Source: Serripes groenlandicus (lineage: Eukaryota > Mollusca > Bivalvia > Cardiida > Cardiidae). Taken from it: a DNA stretch of 64,000 nucleotides. How positions within the stretch are numbered: position 1 is the first letter of the stretch; each line of letters opens with the position of its first letter. Shown piece after piece: positions 35,651-45,924 of this stretch. The stretch is from the NCBI GenBank assembly GCA_031761405.1, contig JASEVX010000005.1:309454-373453 (forward strand), given 5' to 3'. The notes beneath the pieces are model-generated. The model did no database searches. It was not told where the DNA came from and saw only the letters and a list, made by a program, of their open reading frames with translations. Both the position numbers and the translations under genes were made by a program.

Positions 35651-35982
35651 ATATCATAAATGACGTCGACGGGAGTGTAATAAAGCCATTGTATAAATTG
35701 CGTATTCAACTAGTGTAATAACAATGCTACGTAACGTCATAATGAAAAGCATTGAAAATGACCTCGCTATATAGCGACGTTATATATATTTTGCGCTAAT
35801 AATCGTCGAATTGGAATTTATGATATAAATAGAATATAACATTCGTGGTCATTCAATACAAAATTTTATTAAACTCGTTTTCTAAAATTGCTCAAAACTC
35901 GCAAAGGCTCGTTTCTATCAATTTTAGAAAACTCGTTTAATAAAATGTCGTATTGAATGACCACTCATGTAATATCCTCTAT
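35651..35982. mobile_element. Foldback (MITE-like) insertion inside Ngaro B2
   Basis: These 332 bases interrupt B2 between ...AAATATGATT and CTTATATTAATTAACT, a join that is continuous in B1. The insert has two palindromic parts. One has ends ATATCATAAAT (35651-35661) and ATTTATGATAT (35816-35826) and contains CGCTATATAGCG. The other is a strong hairpin with arms about 35827-35889 and 35920-35983 (ATTCAATAC...TTTATTAAACTCGTTTTCTAAAATT and its near-perfect complement) and a loop of about 30 bases. No coding sequence. It looks like a non-autonomous hairpin element that entered after Ngaro did. Confidence 0.8.
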
Positions 35983-37026
35983 TTCTTATATTAATTAACT
36001 GCATTTGTACTCTTTACTTGCTTTATTGCTTCAGCTAACTAGCATATTGAATGATAAGTATGTGTATAAATGTATAGGTACATATATAAGGTTGTCTGTC
36101 TTTGATATGTATCCAACATTTGTCCGTTAAACACTTGTCCGTTTCACAAGCAACTGGTTGTTACCAATATTAATAAAAAAAAACAGGATATGAACTCATT
36201 TAACTGTCGAGAGTTCACATGTCCACTGTGATGTAAGAGGCTATCAAACACTATATGTACTTAGTAGTCTCACTCATTTGGCAGACCGGCGATTGCCGAG
36301 TCTCGATGTTATACATGTTATAAAAAGTCCTTCCTGAAACCAGCACCTGTGTTTGGCTGTTAATATGCCATAAGGGTATTTTTGGTGCCGCTTGACCAAG
36401 GATACGAATGAATGAATGAATGGTGTTTTAAGGCCCGTCGAAAACTTAGGTCATTTTAGGCGCTTAATAATTTACTTACTGTAAATGATGAAATAATTAG
36501 AATTGAAACATAAATAACCAGTTTATTAGACAAAACAATCAAACATGATGTATGCCATACATAACATTTAACATAAAACAACATGTAAGCCAATGTAAAA
36601 AAGGATTTAGGCAAACAAGCCCAACATTACTATGTAATACTTAACATAAAGATAAATAATATCTGAGGAAAGGTGGAACAGGATCAGTAAGAGTAATGAA
36701 TGTGCAAAAGCACGATTTAAGAAATAATCATATCTTATTAAAAATATTAATTTCCCTAAGGAAATCAAATAAAAGTTCCGGTTTGAAAGACTCAAAGAGC
36801 TGACGCATACTTTGAGCCTTGACAAATCTATCACGTATTGGAGCGAAATCGGCACATTCCAGAAGAATGTGCTGTACTGAAAGTTGTGTAGAACATGGAA
36901 TACATTGAGGTGCTTCCTCACCCTTCAGTAAGTATGCATGAGCAAGGACAATTTCTTCGCGGCGACAGGATCTAAAAGCTGGTAGCCACTCAGCAAGTAC
37001 TGACTTGATCGAGTGCAGTTTATTAT

Positions 37027-37425
37027 TTACTTGCTCATTCCAATCACTTTGCCACTCATCGTAAAGTAAACATGTATTAAAGGTTTAAAATCGGAATAAG
37101 GTATTTTAAAAGGTAAAATATCTTGCGAAAGAGCGGACTTGGCTGCCAAGTCAGCATGTTCGTTACCGTGAATGCCCATATGACTGGGCATCCAGCAAAA
37201 TACTACATATGCTGTTGCACAAATACGCCATAGCTTAGAAAGGAGGTTAACAATAATAGGGTTCTCTATTTTGTCATTCTGAAGTGCCTGCATAGCAGAC
37301 AATGAGTCAGTAAAAATAATATATCGCCAATAACCGTCGAATTCAATATGGTCCAAAGCCAAATGAATTGCCTTTAACTCGGCAGAAAATATAAAAGCAT
37401 TATTTGGCAACCGAAATGTTATCAC
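37027..37425 (-). pseudogene. Nimb-like LINE RNase H domain
   Basis: 132 codons with the RNase H residues in order: FSAELKAIHLALDHI (Glu), YIIFTDSLSAMQALQ (Asp) and HMGIHGNEHADLAAKSAL (Asp). A C-terminal RNase H is characteristic of the I superfamily. The frame is separate from the reverse transcriptase frame above 37533, another break. A homologous fragment is at 13216-13640 and a plus-strand one at 44377-44600. Confidence 0.88.
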
Positions 37426-37532
37426 ATAGTCATCATGAACTGTAGCGTCAGCAGCTTTTTTCCATCCTTAGAACCATCAGTATAAATACGCTCAAAGTTA
37501 TAATATGTATGTTTAATTTCAATATACTTGGA

Positions 37533-39318
37533 TTAAAAAACAATAGGATCTGTGCAGTCCTTTTTATCGGTCGCAAGATCATAAATGAAGGATCGACTAT
37601 TTAGAGTCCAAGGTGGAGAATCTGAAATCTCCTGCCTCGCGATGTCCTCAAGATCAACATCAAGCTTAGCGACTTCAGGACCGTAACGGATACCAAAAGG
37701 CGGTAATACCCGTTCCTTCTTTAAGAATAATTCCTTGTATAAAGGTTTAAAAACAACTCTATGAGTGTGATTTGAAGGGTTGGACTTAAGTTTTAAAAAA
37801 TACTGCATAGCTAGTTTTTGTCGGTGTAAATGTAAGAGTGGTTCATTGGCTTCCACATAGAGACTTTTGACGGGCGAAGTTCGAAAAGCGCCCAGAGCTA
37901 GCCGTAAACCCTGATGGTGAATGGAATCAAGTGTTGCAATGTATGATTTTCGTGCCGAGCCGTAAACAATACATGCGTAGTCTAATTTAGATCGTATTAA
38001 TGACCTGTAAAGTCTCAACAGGACTTTACGGTCAGCTCCCCAATCCATATGGGATACAACGCGTAAAAGATTTAATGCTTTCTGGCATTTATTTCTAAGA
38101 TATTTAATATGAGGAATAAATGTCAGTTTTGGGTCAAACAATAGACCAAGGAATTTAAATTCAGGCACAACTTCAATACGAGTGCCATCTAGTGTTAAAT
38201 CTCGATTTAAGTGGTGTTTACGAAGTTGACAAAAGTGCATACATTTGGTCTTGCTTTTAGAAAATTTAAAGCCATTTTCGTTTGACCATTTTTGTAAATT
38301 ATTCAAAACTTGTTGCATTTGTCTTTCAATTGTATGCATATTTTTTGATCTGTAACAAATACAGAAATCATTAACATATAAAAAGCATTCAACTCCAGGG
38401 TTAACAGATTTAATAATGTTATTAATTGTAACACTAAAAAGTGTAACAGAAAGAATACATCCTTGGGGAACACCCATTTCCTGTTCGTGTGGTTCAGAAA
38501 AAGTATCACCAACACGAACTTTGAACTGACGGTCAGTTAAAAATGCAGAAATAAAATAAACAAGGCGACCTCTTATGCCGAAAGCATAGAGGTCATTCAT
38601 AATTCCATACTTCAAAGTCGTGTCATATGCAGTTTCTAAGTCAAAGAAGACGGAGACTACATGCTCCTTTTTTATAAAAGCTTCACGGGCTTCACGGATA
38701 AAAGTTTCAAAACGGATCAAATGATCCATTGTGCTTCTATGTTAACGAAAACCAGACTGGACAGTTGTGATAGGTTTGTTCTTTTCAAGAAACCAAATAA
38801 GTCTGTCGTTGACCATTATTTCCATGGTTTTACATATGCAGCTGGTTAGGGCTATGGGGCGATAACTACCAGGATTAGTTGTATCTTTACCAGGTGTGGG
38901 AATTGGAATAACGATGGCCTCTTTCCAAGAACCCGGGAGAGTTCCCGTTCGCCAAACCTGATTATAAACGTCAAGTAAACAAGAAAGGGACCGAAAAGGT
39001 AAATGTTTAAGTAATTGATAGTGTATATCATCTGAACCCGGAGCGGTATCATGGCACTTTTTCAGAGCTGTTTTTAGTTCTTTTAACGTAAACAGTTTAT
39101 TGTAGGCCTCTATATGCTTTGATTTAAAATTAAGTTTTGTTTCTCCTTCTTTTGTTGAAATTTTTGAAACTTTGGAGAATAGTTTGAAGAGGACGACTTT
39201 GCGCAAAGGAATCTGCCAAAGTATCAGCAATATCGTTCTTTGAAGAAGCGACACCGTCTGGAGTGTCCAGGTGATTTACACCAATCGAGCTACTCTTGCC
39301 ATTAATTTTTCTTATCAT
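37533..39318 (-). pseudogene. Nimb-like LINE ORF2 reverse transcriptase, broken and with altered catalytic motif
   Basis: Pieces in different frames: 39130-39318 (linker), 38742-39254 (ALKKCHDTAPGSDDIHYQLL, PIPTPGKDTTNPGSYRPIAL) and 37533-38729 (VFFDLETAYDT block A, GVPQGCILSVTLF). The last two are in one frame separated by a TAA near 38742. The catalytic box reads FLYVNDFCICY where Y-x-D-D is expected, so the first aspartate is Asn. The copy at 25.4 kb still has YIDD, and the 12.6-15.6 kb copy has YVDN, so each copy has decayed differently. Confidence 0.88.
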
Positions 39319-39468
39319 ATCCCATATCTTGTTGACGGATGATCTAGAATTTAACCTAGATACATACCGTCGCCAAGACGCACGTTTACTTTGTTTAATA
39401 GTTTTGCGAGCTTTTGCTCGAGCTATTTTAAATTGTTCATGGTTTTCATGGGTTGGCCTCAGGTCGAA

Positions 39469-40440
39469 TTATCTGAGAGCCGATTTGCGTGTACCTATAG
39501 CCTTTTTGAAATCCTCATCAAACCAAGGTTTGTGAGGGCGCTTTGGAGTTGTCGAAGTTCGTGGTATTGCTTCTTCAGCTGCCTGATAAATTAATGAAGT
39601 AAAAAGTTGTGTAGGATTATCACAATCCAAAAAATCATTCGGAGTAATGGATTCGTCACATCGCATCTGGAATAAATTCCAGTTCGCTTTGTGAAGCCCC
39701 CATCGACGCGGACGCTCCTGGACAGAGCGTCCAGTTTCAGTAATAATTAAAGGGAAATGATCACTTTCATGAAGGTCGTCTGAGACCTTCCATGAGAAAT
39801 CAACAAATATATCAGGGCTACAAACAGCAAGATCAAGAGATGAGTAAGAACCAGTAGCAGGGTGCAAGTATGTATATGATTTTTCATTTAAAAGACAAAG
39901 ATCTTGTTTAAAAATAAATTCTTCTAACTTTCGACCCTTTATATTGGTGTCGTTACATCCCCACAATGTATTGTGGCAATTGAAATCCCCCATTAAAATG
40001 AAGGGTTTGAGGAGTTGAGAGATAAGGTTGTTTAGTTTATCTATATCTAGTGGCATACTTGGTGGGAGATACAATGAACACAAAGTCACTGCTTTGTTAA
40101 TAGAAATTCTAACAGCAGTTGCCTGCAATGTTGTATCAAGATTTATTAGCTTATGAGGGACTGAGTTGTTAACAACCACAGCAACCCCACCACACACACG
40201 GTCACCAGCCCGAGAGGCTGTGTGATAACAAGAGTGATACTTTAGTGTAAATTTGTCAGAATCTTTCAAGAAAGTTTCCTGTAAGCAAAGTGCTACTGGT
40301 TTATATTCATTGATAAGTAAGGATAATTCTTCATAATTAGAATTTAAACCTCGACAATTCCATTGTAAAATAGTGTTACTCATTATCATTGAATACATGA
40401 GTAAGACAGAACACAGAATAGGAAGTATGGATTTAATCAT
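39469..40440 (-). pseudogene. Nimb-like LINE ORF2 N-terminus: AP-type endonuclease
   Basis: 323 codons. Endonuclease motifs in order: ILQWNCRGLNSNYEEL (N), LCLQET (catalytic E), FILMGDFNCHNTLWG (D-x-N), and late SDHFPLIIT (S-D-H). This enzyme nicks the target to prime reverse transcription. The frame stops at SALR near 39469; reverse transcriptase sequence continues in other frames below this point, so ORF2 is broken. The start at MIKSILPILCS may be upstream of the natural start. Confidence 0.88.
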
Positions 40441-40455
40441 TTTGTAAAGGTAATC

Positions 40456-41654
40456 TTATAATTTTACCTTGCTTATTATTATCTGTAATAGTATTTTTGC
40501 TTCAGTGTCTTCACGAAGACACTGGTAGCGGTTATGGTTTTTAATTGGGTCATCGGATCCTTTGGGAATACGATCCGACGCAACCACTTTATTTGGACTT
40601 TTATTTTTATTGGATCTCGGACTCTTTTGAGTTTGTTTTGAGCTAGAGGTTGATGTTTTGTGGCTAGACTTTTTGTTTTCTATGGGATCAATTTGCATTG
40701 GTTCAATAACTTTAAGAGGTTCAACAACTCTATAAGCTTCAATAACTTTAATTGGTTCGGTTTGAAAAGCTACATCAGTCTGGGTGATAGCATATTTCCT
40801 TTCCACTGGCTTAGAAGAGTTGTTTTTGGTAACATTAGTATATGAAACGGTCAAATTAAATCGGGTTTCAACAATTGTCTTCGCCTCAAGAAAAGAAAGA
40901 CCTTCTTTCCACTTGACGGTAACAATCTCCTTCTCCCGTTTCCACACAAGGCAGGAGCGGGAGGTAGAATAATGCTCACCACCACAGTTTGAACATTTAA
41001 GTGTATTGTTACAGTCATTCACATCTGCATCATGTTCTGAACATAATGCAGTGCAACGACGGCAAACTTTTTCTTCTGTAGTTTTTCGACATTTTAGATT
41101 TATGGTGGCCATACATATAACAGGTGTAACATTGTAATGGGTTAGGGATGTACATGTCAACAGGGACATTCAAGTATCCAACTTTGAGAGATCTTGGCAA
41201 AATAGCTGTGTTCCCTGTGGGAAGTCATCCTTCTGACATGGACGACCAGTTGGTCGGCCAGTTTAGAAGCAATGTCCTCGTCAGAAACTCCTGCAAGATC
41301 TGGGCATCTTATAAATCCTTTTGATGTATTTAGAGTATTATGGGCGGAGCATTTGGCAGAGATATTGAAAAAGGTTTTTAACTTCAAAAGATTGTCGGAA
41401 TGTGCTTTCTTCTCAACTTCAATGAGGTGAGCACCTGATTTTAATGTTTTGACTGACTTAGGAGAACCAGCAAGAGAAACAAGGCATTTCTGGGTGACGA
41501 AAGGTGAAAAGGAAGATATAGGCTGTTCGGGTAAATTTGATTCAATCAATAAGAAGCGGGGAAATGAAGGGTTTGAAGTGTTGCCATTTGGTTTGTCGAT
41601 ATCGGAGTCCGAGTCCATTTGAGTACGTGTGCGTTTATTGTTTTGAGGATCCAT
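40456..41654 (-). pseudogene. Nimb-like LINE ORF1 (gag-like), frameshifted
   Basis: Two overlapping frames. 41157-41654 starts MDPQNNKRTRTQMDSDSDID and carries an RNA-binding type region (SLAGSPKSVKTLKSGAHLIE). 40456-41169 carries the cysteine motifs CRRCTALCSEH and CSNCGGEHYSTSRSC, then a Ser/Lys-rich tail. In I-group LINEs this protein coats the RNA. The change of frame near 41160 is most simply a one-base indel. Confidence 0.8.
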
Positions 41655-42360
41655 GTTTAAGTTTTTTTATTTCGTCAACCGCGGCCCCCACCCGCCACGG
41701 AGTCCAACAAGGGAACACGATACATGGAGCGGTAATCCAGCTCCTCGTGGCAGGGGTACACAGATGGTATACTTAGATACCGCGGATAAGTTAGTGCGAC
41801 AAGGAAGAACATGGATGTGTCCCCCATATCAGGGATTCGCCATGCAAATCAGTGCCCCCAACCAAAACATCCGCGCCACCCATTAGCCCATTAGCCTATA
41901 AAAGACGAGGCACAATAAATTGTAAACTTTATGCAAATTAAATATGACACATATCATATAAAGTTGGTGTATATGAAATGAAAGAAACGATCGGATGGAA
42001 TATTTTCAAGTGAAAAAGAACAACACTTATTCGTAGATACATGCACAGATATTTATGACATTTTAACACCATTACAGTTAACATACATGTATTTGTAAGA
42101 CAACAAAAGTTTGCCTAATCTAATATATGACCAGCCGTTTGCACTAGACCGGGCCCATCTAGGCTCCCGTTTACACCGAAGCAGAGGCCAACTCAGTGTG
42201 TTGGAAAGCCGGAGATCCCTGCGCTTCCCTCAACTGCCAGGATCCTCGTTTCCTGCTTACGAGTATCCACCCACGGCAAACAGGCGGGTCCATTAGGGGA
42301 CTTCTACCCCTTGTAGGACGGACAGCCGGCGTATTCTAACCCCCACCGGCAGGGGGGAAA
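41655..42360 (-). other. GC-rich leader region of the Nimb-like LINE (extent uncertain)
   Basis: Upstream of ORF1, 41665-41890 is unusually GC-rich for this window and contains no long frame. 41890-42100 is AT-rich, and 42100-42355 is again GC-rich (CCCACCGGCAGGGGGGA near 42340). GC-rich leaders with an internal promoter are usual for such LINEs, so either block could be 5' UTR. I cannot fix the 5' end because no second copy here reaches it. Confidence 0.4.
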
Positions 42361-42845
42361 ATACATGTGATAATTTATTTGTTATTATTATGTCGGACAC
42401 TCGTTACAAAGGCATCAGTGCACTTGCAAAGTACTTGAACCTGGCATGCGACAAAAGGAAAAAGTATTTAAGCACTTAACTGATTATTTAGACTCATATG
42501 TATTTAGTAAATGGATCTTGTATAACACATTGATCCACCAAGTAAAGTGATTCGTTCAGGACATTCCACTAAAAAAAAACATATTAAAATGACTTGTATA
42601 ATGTTAACTATAATCATTTTCAGAACTACTGTCATCTTCTTTGGTAAAATATTAGTGTATTTCGGGTCGGAGGCCTCGTATTACTGAATAAAACTATGTA
42701 TTTGTAATTGTGTTTGTATTTGTTTACCTTGTCATTTGCAATTTTCAAAAGCGAATTTTAATCGTCACCCTATACAAGAGTTCTGACACAAAATAGTAAG
42801 CATACAAACTCTTCTAATGAATAAATTGATGAATTAGGATTTTAT
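42361..42845. other. Part of the large VPS13 intron, nothing recognised
   Basis: AT-rich sequence between the GC-rich LINE leader and the nested Nimb/Tc1 patch; no feature supported. Confidence 0.5.
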
Positions 42846-42892
42846 GGTTATTGGTTATTGGCGATATTTTCTTTTTACTGACTCATTTTCTG
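42846..42892 (+). mobile_element. Short Nimb-like RNase H scrap in opposite orientation
   Basis: GGCGATATTTTCTTTTTACTGACTC at 42858-42882 encodes the 'YIIFTDSLS' part of the Nimb-like RNase H on the plus strand. It ends after about 45 bp and is followed immediately by a minus-strand 3' end of the same family. An equivalent left edge starts the plus-strand fragment at 44376. Confidence 0.7.
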
Positions 42893-43360
42893 CTACTCGA
42901 GGGTCATATTGGGCGCTGTAACATATACAATAACAATTGTAAACTATACATGAATGGAATGAAACGTAACCAAAGTAGTATGTTATATATGACATAAAAA
43001 AAAACAAATATTAAATCATATATATATAAACTAAAAAATATTCTAAATTAGAAGTATACAACGGACGAAAATAAACGAAAATCATAATTAATAACTGAGA
43101 TTAAAATATCTTATATTTTCCTAAAAACATGAATAGCCTTAAGGAAATAAAAAATACATTCCAGTTTTAACGATGCAAATAATTATTTCCTACTTTCAAT
43201 CATGACATATGTATCACGAACACGAGCAACGTCTACACAATAAATGTATACATGTTTAATGGAGAGGGGCAAAGCACGGAATACACTATTGTGCCTCTTC
43301 TCCACTTAATAAAAACGAAAGTGTCAGCCAGGTATGTCCAATTCGTAATTTTCAAAGTAC

Positions 43361-44055
43361 TACACTTCGACGAATTTCTAATTGGCCACCATATAACATA
43401 TGATATTATACGACATACTTAATCAATAATTCTAAAGTTTTGTTATTTGTGAATTGTACACACCAATCTATTGATTTACAAAAGGAAAACACGTATTCAT
43501 GTACAAAATCATCCATGCGGAACGGTAGGTGCGAAAAAAGCCTATGTGCTCGCGTTCCATGGCATGGTAGTTGTCGTATTTGGTAGGAATGTATTCTTCG
43601 TGGATTGTCTTTTATGAAAAACATTAAATATGGCGAGAATGAGCATTGCAGAACGCGCTCAAGCCGTCGGAATGATTCGTGCCAGCACTCCCATCAGAGA
43701 GGTATGTTACGCGTCTTTATAAAAGTTGCAATATGTTTATTATTTGTTATGTAGAGCAAAATATATCAATGAGGATAAGGCGCCTTGTTGCAATTGCCGC
43801 AGCAGGTTAACATACAAAGTATTGAAACAAAATCAAATACGACGTGATTTGATCTTGCAGTTTTTGTTTTAAGGGTATCCATTTTAACCCTCTCTGTTAA
43901 GTTTGTTGCCGTGATCAAATTTCATTGAAGTTTTGTTTTACATATTGGGAATAAGTTGTATTAAACTTATATTTGGTTATTTGTAATTGTTCCCGAATAC
44001 CTTTCCTAAAATATGATAAAAACTAGGTGACCAATTAGGAATTCGTCGAAGTGTA
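43361..44055 (+). mobile_element. Tc1/mariner-like non-autonomous element with 28-bp inverted repeats
   Basis: Inverted repeats begin CACTTCGACGAATTTCTAAT at 43363 and end as the complement at 44053. They match at 26 of 28 positions and are bordered by TA on both sides (43361-43362 and 44054-44055), the TA duplication of Tc1/mariner elements. The internal 690 bp is too short for a full transposase. It carries only a start exon (43631-43702). The element sits inside a Nimb-like fragment that resumes on the other side. Confidence 0.85.
43631..43702 (+). pseudogene. Tc1-like transposase N-terminal exon
   Basis: ATG at 43631 opens 24 codons, MARMSIAERAQAVGMIRAST-PIRE, ending exactly at GAG|GTATGTTA, a good splice donor. 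The sequence resembles the first helix of the helix-turn-helix DNA-binding domain of Tc1/mariner and related transposases ('AERxxAIGMLxAG-x-x-x-REV'). No following transposase sequence is present between the inverted repeats, so this is a leftover start exon in an internally deleted copy. The family call is by pattern recognition only. Confidence 0.6.
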
Positions 44056-44375
44056 TTTCTTGACGGCGGCACGTCTTTGACGAAGGAACCATTCAGAAAG
44101 ATTTGTTTTTATTGACACAATTTATATTTTGGTTAAGTGGGTCGTTTCATGAACTTTGCCTCACGTCATATATAACAGTATTACGTATCGGATAAATGTT
44201 ATTCGCATAGAAAACAAAAGATGTCATAAAATGTCACTCCATGTTATTTCAACTTCAAATATTCTATAGAATTGTTTCATAATCTCTTTTAACACTTAAA
44301 ACCTATTTCAATACTTATTTTTCTTACGTATTTGAGAAACCTCATATTTTAGTTGTTTATCAGATAATAAGAAGG

Positions 44376-45155
44376 TTATTGGCGATATTTTCTTTTTACC
44401 GACTCATTGTCTGCTATGCAGGCACTTCAGAAAGAGAAAATTAAAAATCCTCTTGTTGTTAGCCTCCTGTCTGAACTATCTTGTATGTGTGCCTTATCAA
44501 ATGCTGTATTTTGCTGGATCCCTAGACACATGGGTATTATAGGTAACGAGAAAGGAGACAAAGCTTTACATTCAATCAAACCAATTATTGGAGAATGATT
44601 ACCAGGTTTCAGGTTATCCCGGCAAGAAGAACCTGTTCTTTCCCGCCTACGCATTCGACACACTTGGATTACACATTCCTACTTGCTCAAAGGAGAGAAG
44701 GCTTCACAGTGTACCCCATCTTTAACAAACCTTTCAGTACAGCAATATTCAGTGTGCTGGTTTTGCACCAACTCGTGACCGGTTTTTCAAGGCTCAAAGT
44801 TTGCGTTAGCTCTTTCAGTTTTAAGGAAATTAATATTTTTACAAAGATAAAACTATGTTTTTCGACCACGATAGTTTTATTTTGTATGACACTCCTTAAC
44901 TTATTTAGGTTTGTCATTATACTTACATCCTTTTTGCTTCAAGTCTTTTTTTTAAACTTACTCCGATATCTTATCTTTATGTTATATATCACAGACAGTA
45001 TGTTTAACATATTTGTCTTATTGTTAAAGTTTAAATTTCAAATTGTTATTTATTAACATTAAAACTTGTTAATGTTCTTTGTTTAAGCGCCCAAAATGAC
45101 CTTTGACGTCGACAGGCCTTCAAACACTAGTTATACATTCATTCACTTGATTTCG
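44376..45155 (+). mobile_element. Nimb-like LINE 3' fragment, copy 5 (plus strand)
   Basis: Begins GGCGATATTTTCTTTTTACC inside RNase H. 44407-44598 reads MSAMQALQKEKIKNPLVVSL and AVFCWIPRHMGIIGNEKGDKA, then the family 3' region (GTTTAAGCGCCCAAAATGACC, GACGTCGACAGGCC). It ends with an ATTCATTC tail near 45155. A short deletion removes part of the region between RNase H and the 3' UTR. Confidence 0.82.
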
Positions 45156-45609
45156 TTTTTGAAAATAGCAGACATTTAGCCATAGATCGAAATTTAAATG
45201 AAAGTTTTGTGAAATACAAATTGTCTATATAATTGATGAAGATTATTTTCTTCCTTTGTCTAATTTATGAGCATATAAGAAAGACATACCTTAAAAGCAA
45301 TGGCTTGCACAAAGAAATAGTGAAGTATTTTGTTCAATTTTAGAATTAACAATACAGAAAATGATTCATGAAGTATCAATGTAACTGTTTGTATCATTTG
45401 ATCTAAGAATTCTATGTTGAATTATGAAAACTAGGCTTATAATGCTCATTATAATTACCCACCACAAATGACCAAATAGCATTTCGTAGCCGTCTGAATC
45501 CATTTTGAATGTATAATTTAAGATAATAATGGGCACTTAAAGCACATAAACATATATTCAAATGTTAACCGCTGCCAAGGCGTAAATATTTTAATATCTA
45601 CAAATATAT

Positions 45610-45760
45610 ATATGTATATATAAGGGAACTCGATTTTGTTTTAGATCATGATTTGTATTTGGTTTTTATATTAGTAACCCTCTCTGTCAAATTGTACTAT
45701 GACATTGTAATTAATGGCCGGTGGCCTAAATACTAGAAATAAAGATATATATGTCTATGT
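45610..45760 (+). repeat. Possible LINE 3'-end scrap (GGCCGGTGGCCT motif)
   Basis: ATTAATGGCCGGTGGCCTAA followed by AGAAATAAAG resembles a 3' terminus. The complement of a similar string, GGCCGTTGGCCTGAAAATAC-AATAAA, is at about 950-980 on the minus strand. Two weak occurrences suggest a shared repeat tail; no coding part is attached at either site. Confidence 0.35.
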
Positions 45761-45924
45761 ATATGTTTATAAAAGACGTTCTCAATATTTTGGGGTATTC
45801 TTAAACTTGTCAATACACAATGCAACCTGTCCATATTAATAATGTGAAAACTATGCTCAAACCACAGGTACATATGTTAGTGATTCAAAGCGCAACCCTG
45901 ATTATTCGTTTGCAAGAAATAAAG

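Larger units (their letters stand above)
29689..36013 (+). mobile_element. Ngaro-type (DIRS order) tyrosine-recombinase retrotransposon
   Basis: A complete but decayed element. It has split direct repeats A1 (29689-29900), B1 (34877-35103), A2 (35108-35284) and B2 (35453-35650 plus 35983-36013). Between A1 and B1 lie gag-like, reverse transcriptase/RNase H, tyrosine recombinase and SGNH hydrolase reading frames in that order. The A1-ORFs-B1-A2-B2 layout is the hallmark of Ngaro elements, in contrast to the inverted repeats of DIRS1. B2 is interrupted by a 332-bp foldback insertion. Frames are broken in several places, so this copy is not expected to be autonomous. It sits in the large VPS13 intron, antisense to the gene. 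Confidence 0.93.
36406..41890 (-). mobile_element. Nearly full-length I/Nimb-like LINE (reference copy)
   Basis: A non-LTR retrotransposon on the minus strand with a gag ORF with cysteine motifs, AP endonuclease, reverse transcriptase and RNase H. It ends at 36406-36422 in a (GAAT)n tail, i.e. (CATT)n on the coding strand. The domain set with a C-terminal RNase H fits the I group, Nimb-like. The 5' end is not certain: a GC-rich leader extends to at least 41890 and may reach about 42355. No target duplication was found. At least six other fragments of the same family are in this window. Frame breaks and a mutated catalytic motif make this copy inactive. Confidence 0.88.
42893..44100 (-). mobile_element. 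Nimb-like LINE 3'-end fragment, copy 4, split by a Tc1-like element
   Basis: 42899-43362 follows the family 3' end (GGTCATATTGGGCGCTG, AAACATGAATAGCCTTAAGG, GAATACACTATTGTGCCTC, GTCAGCCAGGTATGTCC). The family sequence resumes at 44056 with TTTCTTGACGGCGGCACG, matching TTTCTTCGCGGCGACAGG of the reference. The 691 bases between are a separate DNA transposon. The fragment fades after about 44100. Confidence 0.75.
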
